This document shows positions 36,191 through 45,362 of a DNA stretch of 60,985 bases, piece by piece. Source of the stretch: Flavobacteriales bacterium. GTDB lineage: Bacteria > Bacteroidota > Bacteroidia > Flavobacteriales_D > Crocinitomicaceae. A program made the position numbers and the translations under genes. A model generated the notes under the pieces. The model saw only the letters and a program-made list of their open reading frames with translations, searched no databases and was not told the DNA's origin. Positions within the stretch are counted from its first letter, which is position 1; the number at the start of each line of letters is the position of its first letter. Location of the stretch: assembly GCA_013373595.1 (NCBI GenBank), contig JABXHO010000023.1, forward strand, positions 1 to 60,985. Reading direction: 5' to 3'.

Positions 36191-37222
36191 ATGTTCAAAC
36201 TTATTCGATCCTTTCTCTTTTTATTTGACCCAGAAAAAGTGCACTATGCAACCATGAAAATGATTCGCATTACACTGAAATTACCGGGTATGAAATCACT
36301 CTGGCGAAAGCTCTACAGAGTAGATAACCCCGCATTGAAGCGTGAATTATTCGGGTTGACATTCGATAATCCTGTTGGGTTGGCAGCAGGTTTCGATAAG
36401 AATGCGAGTATGTACAACGATTTGGCGTATTGTGGATTCGGTTTTATTGAAATCGGAACGGTTACACCAGTTGGACAAGATGGAAATCCAAAACCCCGTT
36501 TGTTTCGCCTAAAGGAAGATAGTGCCATTATCAACCGAATGGGATTCAACAATGCTGGTGTCGATGCAGCAGTAGAGCAGCTGAAACAGCGAAAGACAGA
36601 TTTAATCATCGGAGGAAATATCGGAAAAAATAAAGTCACTCCAAATGAAGAAGCGACAAGTGATTATGTCAAATCTTTCGAAAAACTCTTTCCATACGTG
36701 GATTACTTTGTCGTGAATGTTTCTTCACCGAACACACCGAATTTACGCTCTCTTCAAGAGAAAGAACCACTTACAGAGTTGCTCAGAACACTTCAGAATC
36801 TCAACGATAAAAAAGAAAAGCGAAAGCCTATTTTGCTGAAAATTGCTCCAGATTTGACGAATGAGCAGTTGGATGACATTATCGAAATTGTGGATGACGT
36901 GAAACTCGATGGTGTGATTGCAACCAACACAACCATTAGTCGCGAAGGTTTGAAAACAAGCACAGATCGCGTGGAGGAAATTGGAGCAGGTGGTTTGTCT
37001 GGGAAGCCAGTAAAAAATCGATCAACAGAAGTGATTCGTTATCTCGCAACAAAATCGAATAAATCATTCCCGATTATCGGAGTCGGAGGGATTCATTCTG
37101 CCGAAGATGCACTCGAAAAACTAGATGCAGGAGCAGATCTTCTTCAAGTTTATACAGGATTTATTTACGAAGGACCGCGACTACTAAAACAAATCAATCA
37201 GGCGATTCTTGCACGCGGGTAA
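36191..37222 (+). CDS. pyrD: dihydroorotate dehydrogenase (quinone), class 2
   Basis: 343 residues. The N-terminal helices (residues 1-40, [20 protein letters not shown]) dock on the membrane, as in class 2 enzymes. The barrel follows with [44 protein letters not shown], the catalytic-Ser region [25 protein letters not shown] and [19 protein letters not shown]. It oxidises dihydroorotate to orotate with quinone in pyrimidine synthesis. The start codon is preceded by a short AGGT. The gene is followed by HMG-CoA lyase after 26 bp. Confidence 0.96.
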   Translation: MFKLIRSFLFLFDPEKVHYATMKMIRITLKLPGMKSLWRKLYRVDNPALKRELFGLTFDNPVGLAAGFDKNASMYNDLAYCGFGFIEIGTVTPVGQDGNPKPRLFRLKEDSAIINRMGFNNAGVDAAVEQLKQRKTDLIIGGNIGKNKVTPNEEATSDYVKSFEKLFPYVDYFVVNVSSPNTPNLRSLQEKEPLTELLRTLQNLNDKKEKRKPILLKIAPDLTNEQLDDIIEIVDDVKLDGVIATNTTISREGLKTSTDRVEEIGAGGLSGKPVKNRSTEVIRYLATKSNKSFPIIGVGGIHSAEDALEKLDAGADLLQVYTGFIYEGPRLLKQINQAILARG

Positions 37223-37248
37223 TTCGCGAATAAAGACTATTTTTAACT

Positions 37249-38100
37249 ATGGAAAATGTGAAACTGATTGAATGTCCACGCGACGCAATGCAAGGACTTC
37301 ATGATTTTATACCAACGGAAGATAAAATTAGGTACATCAATACCTTGTTAACGTGTGGATTCGATACGATTGACTTTGGAAGTTTTGTTTCCCCAAAAGC
37401 GATTCCTCAAATGCGCGATACTGCTCAAGTATTGGAAGGGTTGAATCAGTCGGAAAGTAAACTACTCGCAATTGTAGCGAATGAACGTGGAGCAAATGAT
37501 GCTTCAGCCTTCGATCGGATTGATTATTTGGGGTATCCATTTTCGGTTTCAGAAGAGTTTCAGAAACGAAACACAAACGCAACCATAGATGAATCATTCG
37601 AGCGAGTGGAGCGCATCCAAGAAATTGCAACGAAGAGCAATAAGGAATTGGTTCTCTATCTTTCGATGGGATTTGGAAATCCTTACGGAGAAGAATGGCA
37701 TCCTGACATCGTTACGGCGTGGTGCGAGAAGCTCTACACAAAGTTAGATGTTAAAATCCAGGCACTTTCCGACACGATTGGAGCGGGAACCCCTGAAATC
37801 GTTTCTTCATTGTTTGAAACACTCATCCCAAGCTTGACGGATGTTTCATTCGGAGCGCATCTCCACACAATTCCTGAAAATGCGAAGCATTTAATTGCAG
37901 CTGCCTATCAGGGTGGTTGTCGAAGATTTGACGGAGCGATCAAAGGATTTGGAGGTTGCCCGATGGCTAAAGACGACTTAACAGGGAACATGCCTACCGA
38001 GCGCATGTTGGAATGGTTCCAAGAAAACGCCATCGAAACTGGAGTAAATGAAGAGCGTTTCAACGAATCGATGACGGAAGCGCTGAAAGTATTTCCGTAA
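37249..38100 (+). CDS. hydroxymethylglutaryl-CoA lyase
   Basis: 283 residues. The TIM-barrel of the HMGL/DRE group is recognisable by ECPRDAMQG at the start (catalytic Arg and Asp), SFVSPKAIPQMRDTAQVL, LSDTIGAGTPEIV and the signature GFGGCPMAKDDLTGNMPTE, containing the active-site Cys. It splits HMG-CoA into acetoacetate and acetyl-CoA in leucine breakdown. The first residues ENVKLIECPRD are short compared with human HMGCL because there is no transit peptide. Distance to pyrD (26 bp) permits co-transcription without metabolic link. Confidence 0.92.
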   Translation: MENVKLIECPRDAMQGLHDFIPTEDKIRYINTLLTCGFDTIDFGSFVSPKAIPQMRDTAQVLEGLNQSESKLLAIVANERGANDASAFDRIDYLGYPFSVSEEFQKRNTNATIDESFERVERIQEIATKSNKELVLYLSMGFGNPYGEEWHPDIVTAWCEKLYTKLDVKIQALSDTIGAGTPEIVSSLFETLIPSLTDVSFGAHLHTIPENAKHLIAAAYQGGCRRFDGAIKGFGGCPMAKDDLTGNMPTERMLEWFQENAIETGVNEERFNESMTEALKVFP

Positions 38101-38170
38101 CTTTCCGTTATTGTTGAATTATAGGTGTGAAATTCATCCTGTAAAGAAATTGAACCGCATATCGTACGAC

Positions 38171-38836
38171 ATGAAGAAATCAATAAAATATAGTTTTCCT
38201 TTAATGCTTCTAATCGGCATTTTCGTATTTGTTGGATGCGCGAGTGAAGAGGAAGAGAAACCCAAAAAGCCTGCAGAAGAGATTTATTTTGAGGGAGTAG
38301 CAACAAAATTTGAAGGGGAGAAGTTCAAAAATACGATCGAAGAAGATTTATTGAAAGAGTTGGGCGTGTGTGAGTTTGGATCAAGCGATTCTACTTATTA
38401 CGCTACTTGTTCTCCTGAGAATTTCAAAATTTCAGCCTACAAGAATGAAGGAAGTTTGAAAGATGCCTTTATTTTGGAAATGAAAGCGGGAATTTTTCCA
38501 AAAAATGCGGAAGCTCCACTGCCTCCTGTTCGTCACGTGATTGTTTTCGAAAGAGAAGGTGGAGAGTTAGTGAAAGTAGGAGGGTTCCGTGGAAATTTAA
38601 TTGGAATGCGCCCAAATAAAGCGTCTGGAGCGAAAGATCTGTTGATGGCTTTGTACGATACGGATGATGAAACACTTTTTCACTGTGTATTCAAGTGGAA
38701 CGGAGCGAAATACGAGTTTCACTCAATCGAGCGCATGGACTACGGAGATGGTTTTAGAACGATAAAGGGCGAAAACAAATTGGAGACCACTCAACAGATT
38801 TACCAACAGCTTCGCGATAAATCCCTCATTTTCTAG
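38171..38836 (+). CDS. lipoprotein of unknown function
   Basis: 221 residues from ATG 38171 (MKKSIKYSFPLMLLIGIFVF); a longer frame from 38111 has no signal value. The lipobox is FVGC (Cys about 19-22), followed by an acidic, Lys-rich spacer (ASEEEEKPKKPAEEIYFEG). The body is mixed alpha/beta with a central Cys pair region (LGVCEFGSSDSTYYATCSPE) and no known catalytic motif. It is coupled to the next small lipoprotein, which starts at the stop codon. I cannot assign a role. Confidence 0.65.
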   Translation: MKKSIKYSFPLMLLIGIFVFVGCASEEEEKPKKPAEEIYFEGVATKFEGEKFKNTIEEDLLKELGVCEFGSSDSTYYATCSPENFKISAYKNEGSLKDAFILEMKAGIFPKNAEAPLPPVRHVIVFEREGGELVKVGGFRGNLIGMRPNKASGAKDLLMALYDTDDETLFHCVFKWNGAKYEFHSIERMDYGDGFRTIKGENKLETTQQIYQQLRDKSLIF

Positions 38837-39264
38837 TGAAACGATTTGCTTTTCTTTTGTTGGTACTCACAAGCTGCACGGCGGGTGTGGAGTTGAAGGA
38901 AGTCGAATATGACTACCTCATGAATGATGGGAACAGCAAGGTGTGGATGATCGATCAAATGATTGTGAAAAATAGTAACATTGCTTCTCCATTCGATTCC
39001 GAAAAAGAACTACTTATTTTCTATCAGTCGGGTAGATTTCAATACATTCCTGTAAAACAATTGGGACATCAAAATGGGAAAGTGGGGAACTATGTGCTCT
39101 TTTCCAAAGAGAAAGAATTAAAACTCTATTTCAAAAAGAAATTGTGGCATTTCGCAATGACAGAAATAAGCGAGGACGCAATTACCCTGGTTCCAGTTGA
39201 AAACTCAGATGAACAGTTCACGCTCAAACTCATTCCACTAAAGGAATTGTTTCAAGTCAATTAA
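38836..39264 (+). CDS. small lipoprotein of unknown function
   Basis: 142 residues from GTG 38836, whose first G is the last base of the preceding TAG stop, so translation is coupled. The signal MKRFAFLLLVLTSC ends in a lipobox Cys. The rest is a compact beta-rich domain (KVWMIDQMIVKNS, LLIFYQSGRFQYIPVKQLG, KKKLWHFAMTEISED). It resembles small Bacteroidota lipocalin-like or DUF-type proteins, but no family is certain. Confidence 0.6.
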   Translation: MKRFAFLLLVLTSCTAGVELKEVEYDYLMNDGNSKVWMIDQMIVKNSNIASPFDSEKELLIFYQSGRFQYIPVKQLGHQNGKVGNYVLFSKEKELKLYFKKKLWHFAMTEISEDAITLVPVENSDEQFTLKLIPLKELFQVN

Positions 39265-39325
39265 CAGTGTGTTAATTAACAATCCATTAACGGGTTAAAA
39301 CAACAAATGCATCTACTTTGTTGGT

Positions 39326-40525
39326 ATGCGCGTACTCACAGTTTTATTTTTATTGACTCTCTTTAAATCTACAGCTCAGGACACTCTTACTTCATATTAT
39401 CCTTCAGGTGCACTGCGTTCCATTGAATATCGGGGAGAATCTTTACGCACCAGAAGAGATCTGGAACTCCCGACCCGAATTGTGTACAACGAAGATTCCT
39501 CTGTCTATTGTAAATTGTTTGTGGGTGGGATAAGAAATAATCGCGTAATACTAAAGAAACGTATTTGGTATGAGGACGATGTCCCTGTTTTCGGTGAAAG
39601 CAGTCATTGCCACAATTATTTTTTTGAAGAGGGTAAGCTGATTCGAAAAACAACTAGAAATGCGGATACCTACGTTCAGTCAAGTTGTGATGAAAAATTT
39701 GAACCACGCTCATACAGTGTGGAAGAAGGTACCTTCCAAGATTACATTCTTCATAATGGCACGATTTCTTACTACACTGCGAATAATAAATTGACCTCTA
39801 AGATTCACGTTCGTAACGGTTACAGACAGAGTGATGCCGTGGTTTATTTCAAAGACTCTACCTTTTTTTGGCAACTAAGAGATATGCCGAATCGGGTGGA
39901 TTTGAACGAGAATAATCACATTGAAAAGTCTGAAGCTTCTTGCGTCATACGCTTAGAGATAAAAAAACGGGTCACGGATTTTACAGGAATTCAACACTTT
40001 GTCAATTTGCGATCGATCAAATATCTCGGAACTTCCGTGGATGTTTCTAAGTATGCTTCATTTTCACAATTAATTGCCAAACTGAAAACAATTAAAAGTC
40101 CAAGGCGTAATAATCGATTGAGACGGTATTATGAAGAGGTGCCGCCGTTTGATCCTAATCCTTGCCGATGTACAGGAAGTGATGTGAAACCGATGGCTTA
40201 TCCAGCGGAAATTCATGAGTTTGTGGAAGTGGAGGCAAGCTTCGTCGGTGGACAAAAAGCTCTTCAAGTGTGGTTAGATACGAACATCGTTCTTCCTGAG
40301 AGTTCAATCTGGAAAGTGGAGAATCAAGGAAGGGTCTATGTTGAGTTTGTGGTAGAAAAAGACGGTTCAATAACGAATGTCAGAATCATTAAGTCGCTCT
40401 CTAGAGAAATAGACATACAAGCGAAACGACTCGTTAAGAAAATGCCGCCATGGATTCCAGCCGAACAAGACGGTATCATTGTACGAAGTCGAGTTCGTAT
40501 GCCAATTGAATACTTACCTAAGTAG
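39326..40525 (+). CDS. TonB-C-domain protein with MORN-, EF-hand- and LRR-like parts
   Basis: 399 residues with a short signal peptide (MRVLTVLFLLTLFKSTA). The first half carries MORN-type lines (LTSYYPSGALRSIEYRGES, and again around TISYYTANNKLTSKIHV), then an EF-hand-like loop (DLNENNHIEKSE near residue 192), a leucine-rich stretch (VTDFTGIQHFVNLRSIKYLG) and finally a TonB C-terminal-like domain (about 310-399: FVGGQKALQVWLDTNIVLP, VYVEFVVEKDGSITNVRIIK). There is no ExbB/ExbD nearby and no N-terminal cytosolic anchor like normal TonB. It probably lies in the periplasm. Confidence 0.65.
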   Translation: MRVLTVLFLLTLFKSTAQDTLTSYYPSGALRSIEYRGESLRTRRDLELPTRIVYNEDSSVYCKLFVGGIRNNRVILKKRIWYEDDVPVFGESSHCHNYFFEEGKLIRKTTRNADTYVQSSCDEKFEPRSYSVEEGTFQDYILHNGTISYYTANNKLTSKIHVRNGYRQSDAVVYFKDSTFFWQLRDMPNRVDLNENNHIEKSEASCVIRLEIKKRVTDFTGIQHFVNLRSIKYLGTSVDVSKYASFSQLIAKLKTIKSPRRNNRLRRYYEEVPPFDPNPCRCTGSDVKPMAYPAEIHEFVEVEASFVGGQKALQVWLDTNIVLPESSIWKVENQGRVYVEFVVEKDGSITNVRIIKSLSREIDIQAKRLVKKMPPWIPAEQDGIIVRSRVRMPIEYLPK

Positions 40526-40544
40526 GTAAAGAATCAAATAAAGA

Positions 40545-41345
40545 CTACATTTTTACGAAAGGGCGAACAGCAATGCCTTGATTCGTTCTAACCTTTACAA
40601 GGTACGATCCGCTTGTTAACGACGAAACGTCCATTTGATTTTCGCTCGAAGAAGTCAAAACAGAACCATCTAATGATACTACTTCAATCAATTCAATCGA
40701 AGCGTCAGTCTTGATATTCAGTTGATTCGAAACAGGGTTGGGATAAACAGACAATGAAATATCATTCAGTTCGTTAATTCCCACTGGATCTTCCACTTCT
40801 ACGCGAATGTTGTCTACGTAAAGCGCAAAACCGTCGTCCGTTGTGTTCACGAATGCCACGTAAATCGTTTGATTTTGATAGCCCGAACTACTTAAATCTG
40901 CCGAACGAGAGTACCAAGTAGCATATTCTTGCTGAACAGAACCTATTACATCGGTAAAGCTTGATAGCTGCGTGTCTGTTGTCGAAACCAATACTTGATA
41001 ATCGTCTGGGTAAGAAGGATCGTGAGAACGAGCATCCCAATAAATGAAATTTCCGTAGGCTCCTAAAGCGAGTGGTGGAGTAATCAACCAACGATCGGCA
41101 GTTCCAACAGGCTCAAAATAAGAAGTTGATCCCATCACAGTATCCGAAGAATCGAGTGGGTCTGTCATCAATGTCCAAGCTTCTGTAAACTCTGCTGTAG
41201 CCGCATTGGGTGTTAATCCATCGTTATCTACGATTGTATAAGAAGCAGGAAGTCCGCTTTCAAAATCTTCATCTAAAATGATAGTTTGAGCACTTGCTCC
41301 AAACGATAGAACGGCAAATGCGCCGAGGATTAGTCCATTTTTCAT
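40545..41345 (-). CDS. secreted choice-of-anchor protein with T9SS type A sorting domain
   Basis: 266 residues from ATG 41345 (MKNGLILGAFAVLSFGASAQ); the long upstream frame is not coding. The mature part begins with a cleaved-adhesin-like beta jellyroll (LDEDFESGLPASYTIVDNDG, typical of choice-of-anchor J domains) and ends in the T9SS CTD (about 185-266, SLSVYPNPVSNQLNIKTDAS and the closing VRPFVKM). It is exported through the T9SS and attached to the cell surface; ligand unknown. The start is preceded by a degenerate TACTTTTA box. Confidence 0.85.
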   Translation of the reverse strand: MKNGLILGAFAVLSFGASAQTIILDEDFESGLPASYTIVDNDGLTPNAATAEFTEAWTLMTDPLDSSDTVMGSTSYFEPVGTADRWLITPPLALGAYGNFIYWDARSHDPSYPDDYQVLVSTTDTQLSSFTDVIGSVQQEYATWYSRSADLSSSGYQNQTIYVAFVNTTDDGFALYVDNIRVEVEDPVGINELNDISLSVYPNPVSNQLNIKTDASIELIEVVSLDGSVLTSSSENQMDVSSLTSGSYLVKVRTNQGIAVRPFVKM

Positions 41346-41493
41346 GCTGTAAAAGTAGTGTTTTGTCCCTAAAATCGAATGTGAAATTCGGATTGTGCGT
41401 TGATTTTTATCAAACATTAGCAATCTATTCCCATTTCGTTCGAATTCCTTTTCTTCTTGAACGAAGCAGAAGTGAGTTCGGTTGGAAAAAGAA

Positions 41494-41516
41494 AAGGATG
41501 GCATTTAACCATCCTT
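41494..41516 (-). terminator. terminator of the band-7 gene
   Basis: On the minus strand AAGGATGG and CCATCCTT pair across a 7-nt loop and are followed by the T-rich TTCTTTTTCC. It lies 23 bp after the band-7 gene stop. Confidence 0.75.
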
Positions 41517-41539
41517 TCCTGTGGGTTTAGTGTACGGGG

Positions 41540-42328
41540 TTATTGTTTCCCGTCATCGTCGTTTACAATAAATGGTGTTTTTCCGTCGGTGATGATCACT
41601 TTTGTATTGGGTGATTTCGACAATTCATTCAATACTTCCAGACTTTTCCATTCGATGGTATGCTGATTCAAGCCATCCGCAAGAATTTTCTGTGCATCGG
41701 CCGTTCCTTGCGCTTCAATGATTTTACGCTGTGCTTCTTGGCGCTCTTTCTGCAAAATAAATTCCATGCGCTGCGACTCTTGCTCGGCTTCTAATTTGTC
41801 TTCAATGGCAGCATACAATCCTGGAGGAAGACTGATGCTCTTCATCAAAACGGCTTCGATGGTGAATCCGCGGTCTCCGATAAGACTTGTCATTTTGTTG
41901 AGAATTTCTTTCTCAATTTCTCCGCGTTTCCCAGAATGCATGTCTTTGGCATAGAATTGAGCACAAATATCCGCTGAAGCCGATCGGAAAACACTTAGAA
42001 TAACTACTTCCTCATAGTTCGTTCCGATTTCTTCAATGATTTGGGGAACATCTGCCGATTCAATGTGGTAGAGGATCGATATTTCGGCCTTTACATTTAA
42101 TCCTTCTTTGGACGGCAAATTCAATTTTACTTCTTTGTTCACAGTGCGAACCGGTACTTTTATGAGTTGGGCATAAGGTCCAATCGGAACTTGCCCGGAC
42201 GTATAAATTTTCTTGTCCAGAACGCCTCGTTTTACTTTTACTCCGACTTCGCCTGGGTTAATTGTTGCGCAGCTCGTAAGGAATAATGCAGCAGCTGCAA
42301 CTGCTATAATTGAAAATCGTGATTTCAT
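41540..42328 (-). CDS. SPFH/band-7 (prohibitin-like) lipoprotein
   Basis: 262 residues from ATG 42328 (MKSRFSIIAVAAAALFLTSC, lipobox ending at Cys20). The band-7 domain covers about 25-190 (VGVKVKRGVLDKKI, VKAEISILYHIESADVPQII) and a helical flotillin-like tail of about 45 residues (MEFILQKERQEAQRKIIEAQ). SPFH proteins form large membrane rings that affect proteases or membrane domains. Most prohibitin homologues carry a transmembrane anchor; here the lipobox suggests a lipid anchor on the periplasmic side. Confidence 0.85.
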   Translation of the reverse strand: MKSRFSIIAVAAAALFLTSCATINPGEVGVKVKRGVLDKKIYTSGQVPIGPYAQLIKVPVRTVNKEVKLNLPSKEGLNVKAEISILYHIESADVPQIIEEIGTNYEEVVILSVFRSASADICAQFYAKDMHSGKRGEIEKEILNKMTSLIGDRGFTIEAVLMKSISLPPGLYAAIEDKLEAEQESQRMEFILQKERQEAQRKIIEAQGTADAQKILADGLNQHTIEWKSLEVLNELSKSPNTKVIITDGKTPFIVNDDDGKQ

Positions 42329-42381
42329 GATATCGTTTTTGTTAGTGACTAAAATGTTATTCTGTTTGTTTAGAGTGAACA

Positions 42382-42687
42382 CTAACATTCGGGAGGAGGT
42401 GAGTCCGTTTTTAGGGCAACGGATTTCACAATAAATTGATACTTGAAATTTTCGAACTGTCTTTCTGGTGTTAAGGATTTGGATAAGGACGAATAGACCG
42501 AAGTGAAATCCACTTCGCGATGAACAAGCTCTTCTAAAATCTGATTGGGCTGAACATTTTCTTCGATATTCGTTTGGGCGGAATCGGAAAGGCTGCTTAG
42601 TTTGAGCTGAGTCACGACAAAACTCACAAATATCGATAGGAAGGCAATCGATAAATAAGTATAAAATTTCGATGTCGTTCGACTCAT
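42382..42687 (-). CDS. small single-pass membrane protein
   Basis: 101 residues from ATG 42687 (MSRTTSKFYTYLSIAFLSIF). One N-terminal helix (about 10-30) is followed by a short polar domain (ILEELVHREVDFTSVYSSLS and KYQFIVKSVALKTDS) ending PPPEC. It is not recognised. It lies 53 bp upstream of the band-7 gene on the same strand, so a common transcript is likely. Confidence 0.5.
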   Translation of the reverse strand: MSRTTSKFYTYLSIAFLSIFVSFVVTQLKLSSLSDSAQTNIEENVQPNQILEELVHREVDFTSVYSSLSKSLTPERQFENFKYQFIVKSVALKTDSPPPEC

Positions 42688-42783
42688 GCTTTGGGAATTC
42701 GTTAACAACTAATTAACAAATTCCATTCCAAACTCTTTGTTTGGGCATTTGTTCGCGGCTATCACCCGATTTTAAGCGGATTG

Positions 42784-43248
42784 CTATTCCGCTAGGGTGA
42801 TCAAAATATCCTTAAATTCTTGATAGAATGAATCGAAAGCGATTAATTTTTCTTTGAGAAAAGCTTTAATCTCAGGCCAATCTTCCTTGTTGAAAAAGTT
42901 CAGGTCGGTTCGTTCCCAGTAGATGCGTGATACATTTCTTCCTGCAAAAACACGATCAAACTCCTCCCAAATACCAGAAGATCCCATGGCGTCTTCGAAA
43001 ACAACGCGTAGTTCCGTCATTTGTTCCCAAAGAATCGCACGCACACCATCATCTTTCGGTTGAATATCCAATGAAAAACGTGTGAACTTACCCGTAGACT
43101 CCATTCTCAAGTACAAATCTTTTACTTGAAGTGGATAATTGATCCAGTTGATTCGGCGGCCATCAGAAGAGCGAACATTACGCATTTCTTTCTGAAATCC
43201 CGTCCAAAACTCACTATTTCGTTCTTTTAACTCTTCTTTTGATAACAT
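42784..43248 (-). CDS. DUF4268 protein
   Basis: 154 residues from ATG 43248 (MLSKEELKERNSEFWTGFQK); the longer frame to 43284 adds residues outside the domain. The whole protein is one DUF4268-like domain (RRINWINYPLQVKDLYLRME, RFSLDIQPKDDGVRAILWEQ), a fold sometimes found in nuclease-associated proteins. No catalytic motif is clear. It is cytosolic, alone on its strand and separated by 47 bp from the divergent rhodanese gene (43347) counting to its own leader. Confidence 0.75.
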   Translation of the reverse strand: MLSKEELKERNSEFWTGFQKEMRNVRSSDGRRINWINYPLQVKDLYLRMESTGKFTRFSLDIQPKDDGVRAILWEQMTELRVVFEDAMGSSGIWEEFDRVFAGRNVSRIYWERTDLNFFNKEDWPEIKAFLKEKLIAFDSFYQEFKDILITLAE

Positions 43249-43346
43249 TACTGCAAATGTGGTGAGTTTTTCCTCTTTTTGCAACTCGTGTTACATTGCT
43301 TTCACCGCAAATAAATTACTTTCGAACTATTAAAAACGAAAAGACT

Positions 43347-43748
43347 ATGCGTACATTATTATTTATAGGAGTCTTGATGTTGGCTTCGTGTTCTGAATCT
43401 CAAGTGAAAGAATCGGGGTCATCTACAAATGAGACAACAGAGCAGCAATCAGGTTACCAAGTGGTAGGTGCCGATAAATTCAAGGAGATTTTATCAGAGG
43501 ATGTTCAATTGGTAGATGTTCGAACGGCGCAAGAATACAGTGCTGGAACCATTGAAGGAGCAGTCAATATTGATGTGCTTTCAAGTGATTTTGCTCAGAA
43601 AATAGGTGAACTCGATAAATCGAAAAAGACATTAATTTTCTGTCGTTCTGGTTCTCGAAGCGCACGCGCAGGAGGGATGATGGAAGATATGGGCTTCGAA
43701 AACATTGTTGATCTTTCAGGAGGTTACATGGGGTGGCCGTACAAATAA
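43347..43748 (+). CDS. rhodanese-like lipoprotein
   Basis: 133 residues from ATG 43347 (MRTLLFIGVLMLASCSES, lipobox Cys15). The mature protein is a single rhodanese domain: VQLVDVRTAQEYSAGTIEGA and the active-site loop FCRSGSRSARA, with the sulfur-carrying Cys. The protein is likely on the periplasmic face and handles sulfane sulfur or disulfide stress. The loop has six residues, as in sulfurtransferases. It ends 32 bp before a terminator. Confidence 0.9.
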   Translation: MRTLLFIGVLMLASCSESQVKESGSSTNETTEQQSGYQVVGADKFKEILSEDVQLVDVRTAQEYSAGTIEGAVNIDVLSSDFAQKIGELDKSKKTLIFCRSGSRSARAGGMMEDMGFENIVDLSGGYMGWPYK

Positions 43749-43779
43749 AGAAATCGTTTATTCTAAGTGAATAGGAAAA

Positions 43780-43814
43780 GGGGGTGAGCCAAAATGGGTT
43801 CACTCCCTTTTTTT
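43780..43814 (+). terminator. terminator of the rhodanese gene
   Basis: GGGGGTGAGCC (43780-43790) pairs with GGTTCACTCCC (43797-43807) with G-T pairs, followed by TTTTTTT (43808-43814). Confidence 0.8.
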
Positions 43815-43861
43815 GTAAATTTAAAACGATACGTACGCATCCATTTGAACTCATTTCATTC

Positions 43862-44218
43862 ATGAAAATGTTTTTGTTTATCTGTTCCTTTCTCCTTGGC
43901 AACCATCTTTTAGCTTCGGATGACTCTCTGATGATTATCGATTCAAACATGACACTAGAGGAGATTGACGCTCGTTATATACGGGATACATCATTTCGCT
44001 TAGAGTGGAGTTTACCAAAAAAAGTCGCCAAAAAGGAATCTGACGAGTGGATGAGGGGACCTGTTTCAGGAGGAGGTCATGGCGTTGGAAGTAACTACGA
44101 TAGCGTACATAATATCAATCCGAAAGTAGGGGCGGTTATCTCGATTGGTTTCCTGAGTATTGTAGTGTATATCATTTTTCGTGTGAGAAGAAGCCTGAAA
44201 AAAGAGAAACGAAACTGA
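43862..44218 (+). CDS. small secreted/membrane protein, unknown function
   Basis: 118 residues from ATG 43862 (MKMFLFICSFLLGNHLLAS). A signal segment is followed by a polar part with GPVSGGGHGVGSNYDS (Gly-rich loop), then a membrane helix (about 88-108, VGAVISIGFLSIVVYIIF) and a strongly basic end RVRRSLKKEKRN in the cytosol. It is not recognised. It lies 64 bp upstream of a secreted protein of unknown function. Confidence 0.5.
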   Translation: MKMFLFICSFLLGNHLLASDDSLMIIDSNMTLEEIDARYIRDTSFRLEWSLPKKVAKKESDEWMRGPVSGGGHGVGSNYDSVHNINPKVGAVISIGFLSIVVYIIFRVRRSLKKEKRN

Positions 44219-44273
44219 TTTTTTTATTCATTCTAAAAACGGCATGATTTTTGTTAAGTTTCTGTTAACAAAT

Positions 44274-45317
44274 ATGATCAACATGAACCACTATTATTTT
44301 CTATTTCTTGTTCTTTTTCCAAGTCTCACATGGGCTCAAACAAATGAATTGGCTCAACAGGAGGTATGCGTAAACTTCGACATGTCGCTGGTCGATTATG
44401 AAGTGTACAATGGCAACCTATTGGCAGTTACCAAACATCGGGGGGACTACTTTATCCATTATACGGCTCCAAACGGTGAGAAACTTTCTCAGGAATTCGA
44501 TATCTATTTTCCAACTGATTTAGAGATGAATGCTCGAGGAGAACTATTCCTTGTCGGTCTGGATAGCGCGTATCAAATACAGGTTAGTGAGTCTGTAGAA
44601 ACGGTGAATACGCTGCCTGCTGAAAGCTATGAAGCAAGTAAGCGTTTTGAAACGGTCGATTTTCCCGATTCAGAGGTAAAGGTATTCGGATACAACGTAA
44701 TCTTTTATGATAAATCAAAGCCAAGACTATCTGATGAAAATGTATTCGGTCATTTTTCTGTTCTGGATGATATGCCGAACGTAAAAATTATGGATTACGC
44801 AAGTACAAATAGACGTTACGATCAACTCGATCAGCCCTTAATGGATCGAAGATTGCTGGTTAATGGTGGTCCTAATTTTGGATACATTTCGAACACTCGT
44901 TACCATTCGAGGGCTGAATTGAATCAATCCACTCCTGGAAGAGTAAGAATGATCCAAGAATCCTTTGTATTTGACGTTTTTAGAAATGCCAATTGTTTGT
45001 GGTTGGTGAACTCGAAAACAGAAGAACTGAGTGTCTATTCTTCTCGAGGACTTCATCTTTTAACAAATTCAATTCCTTCATTTCCTGATGACAGTAAAGT
45101 GGTTCATGATCCCGTAAGTGGTGTTCCGTATTTTCTTCAGAATGATAAAGGGGCGTGGATTCAAATGATAGAATTGAATCAAGATGGAAGTACCCAATCA
45201 GTGCTGAGTATGAGAAAAGGCTTGTCAAAAAGTGACTTAAAAGTTCGAGGTGGTTATCTCTACTTCCGAGATTCAAAAGGTAAAGGAGAGACGATTAAGC
45301 GTATAAAGTTGGATTAG
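44274..45317 (+). CDS. secreted protein, unknown, beta-propeller-like
   Basis: About 347 residues from ATG 44274; ATG 44283 (MNHYYFLFLVLFPSLTWA) gives the tidier signal peptide. The mature protein shows repeating short beta strands (VYNGNLLAVTKHRGDYFIHY, DLEMNARGELFLVGLDSAYQ, LWLVNSKTEELSVYSSRGLH, LKVRGGYLYFRDSKGKG), suggesting a beta propeller like NHL/SMP proteins. No catalytic motif is seen. It is not recognised as a named family. Confidence 0.55.
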   Translation: MINMNHYYFLFLVLFPSLTWAQTNELAQQEVCVNFDMSLVDYEVYNGNLLAVTKHRGDYFIHYTAPNGEKLSQEFDIYFPTDLEMNARGELFLVGLDSAYQIQVSESVETVNTLPAESYEASKRFETVDFPDSEVKVFGYNVIFYDKSKPRLSDENVFGHFSVLDDMPNVKIMDYASTNRRYDQLDQPLMDRRLLVNGGPNFGYISNTRYHSRAELNQSTPGRVRMIQESFVFDVFRNANCLWLVNSKTEELSVYSSRGLHLLTNSIPSFPDDSKVVHDPVSGVPYFLQNDKGAWIQMIELNQDGSTQSVLSMRKGLSKSDLKVRGGYLYFRDSKGKGETIKRIKLD

Positions 45318-45351
45318 CCGCTGAATATAATCGCATTCTAATTATTCACCC

Positions 45352-45359
45352 TATCTTTG
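45352..45359 (+). promoter_or_regulatory. -7 promoter box TATCTTTG, 3 nt before ATG
   Basis: TATCTTTG followed by GGC and ATG 45363 of the helicase gene; a further leaderless arrangement. Confidence 0.5.
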
Positions 45360-45362
45360 GGC

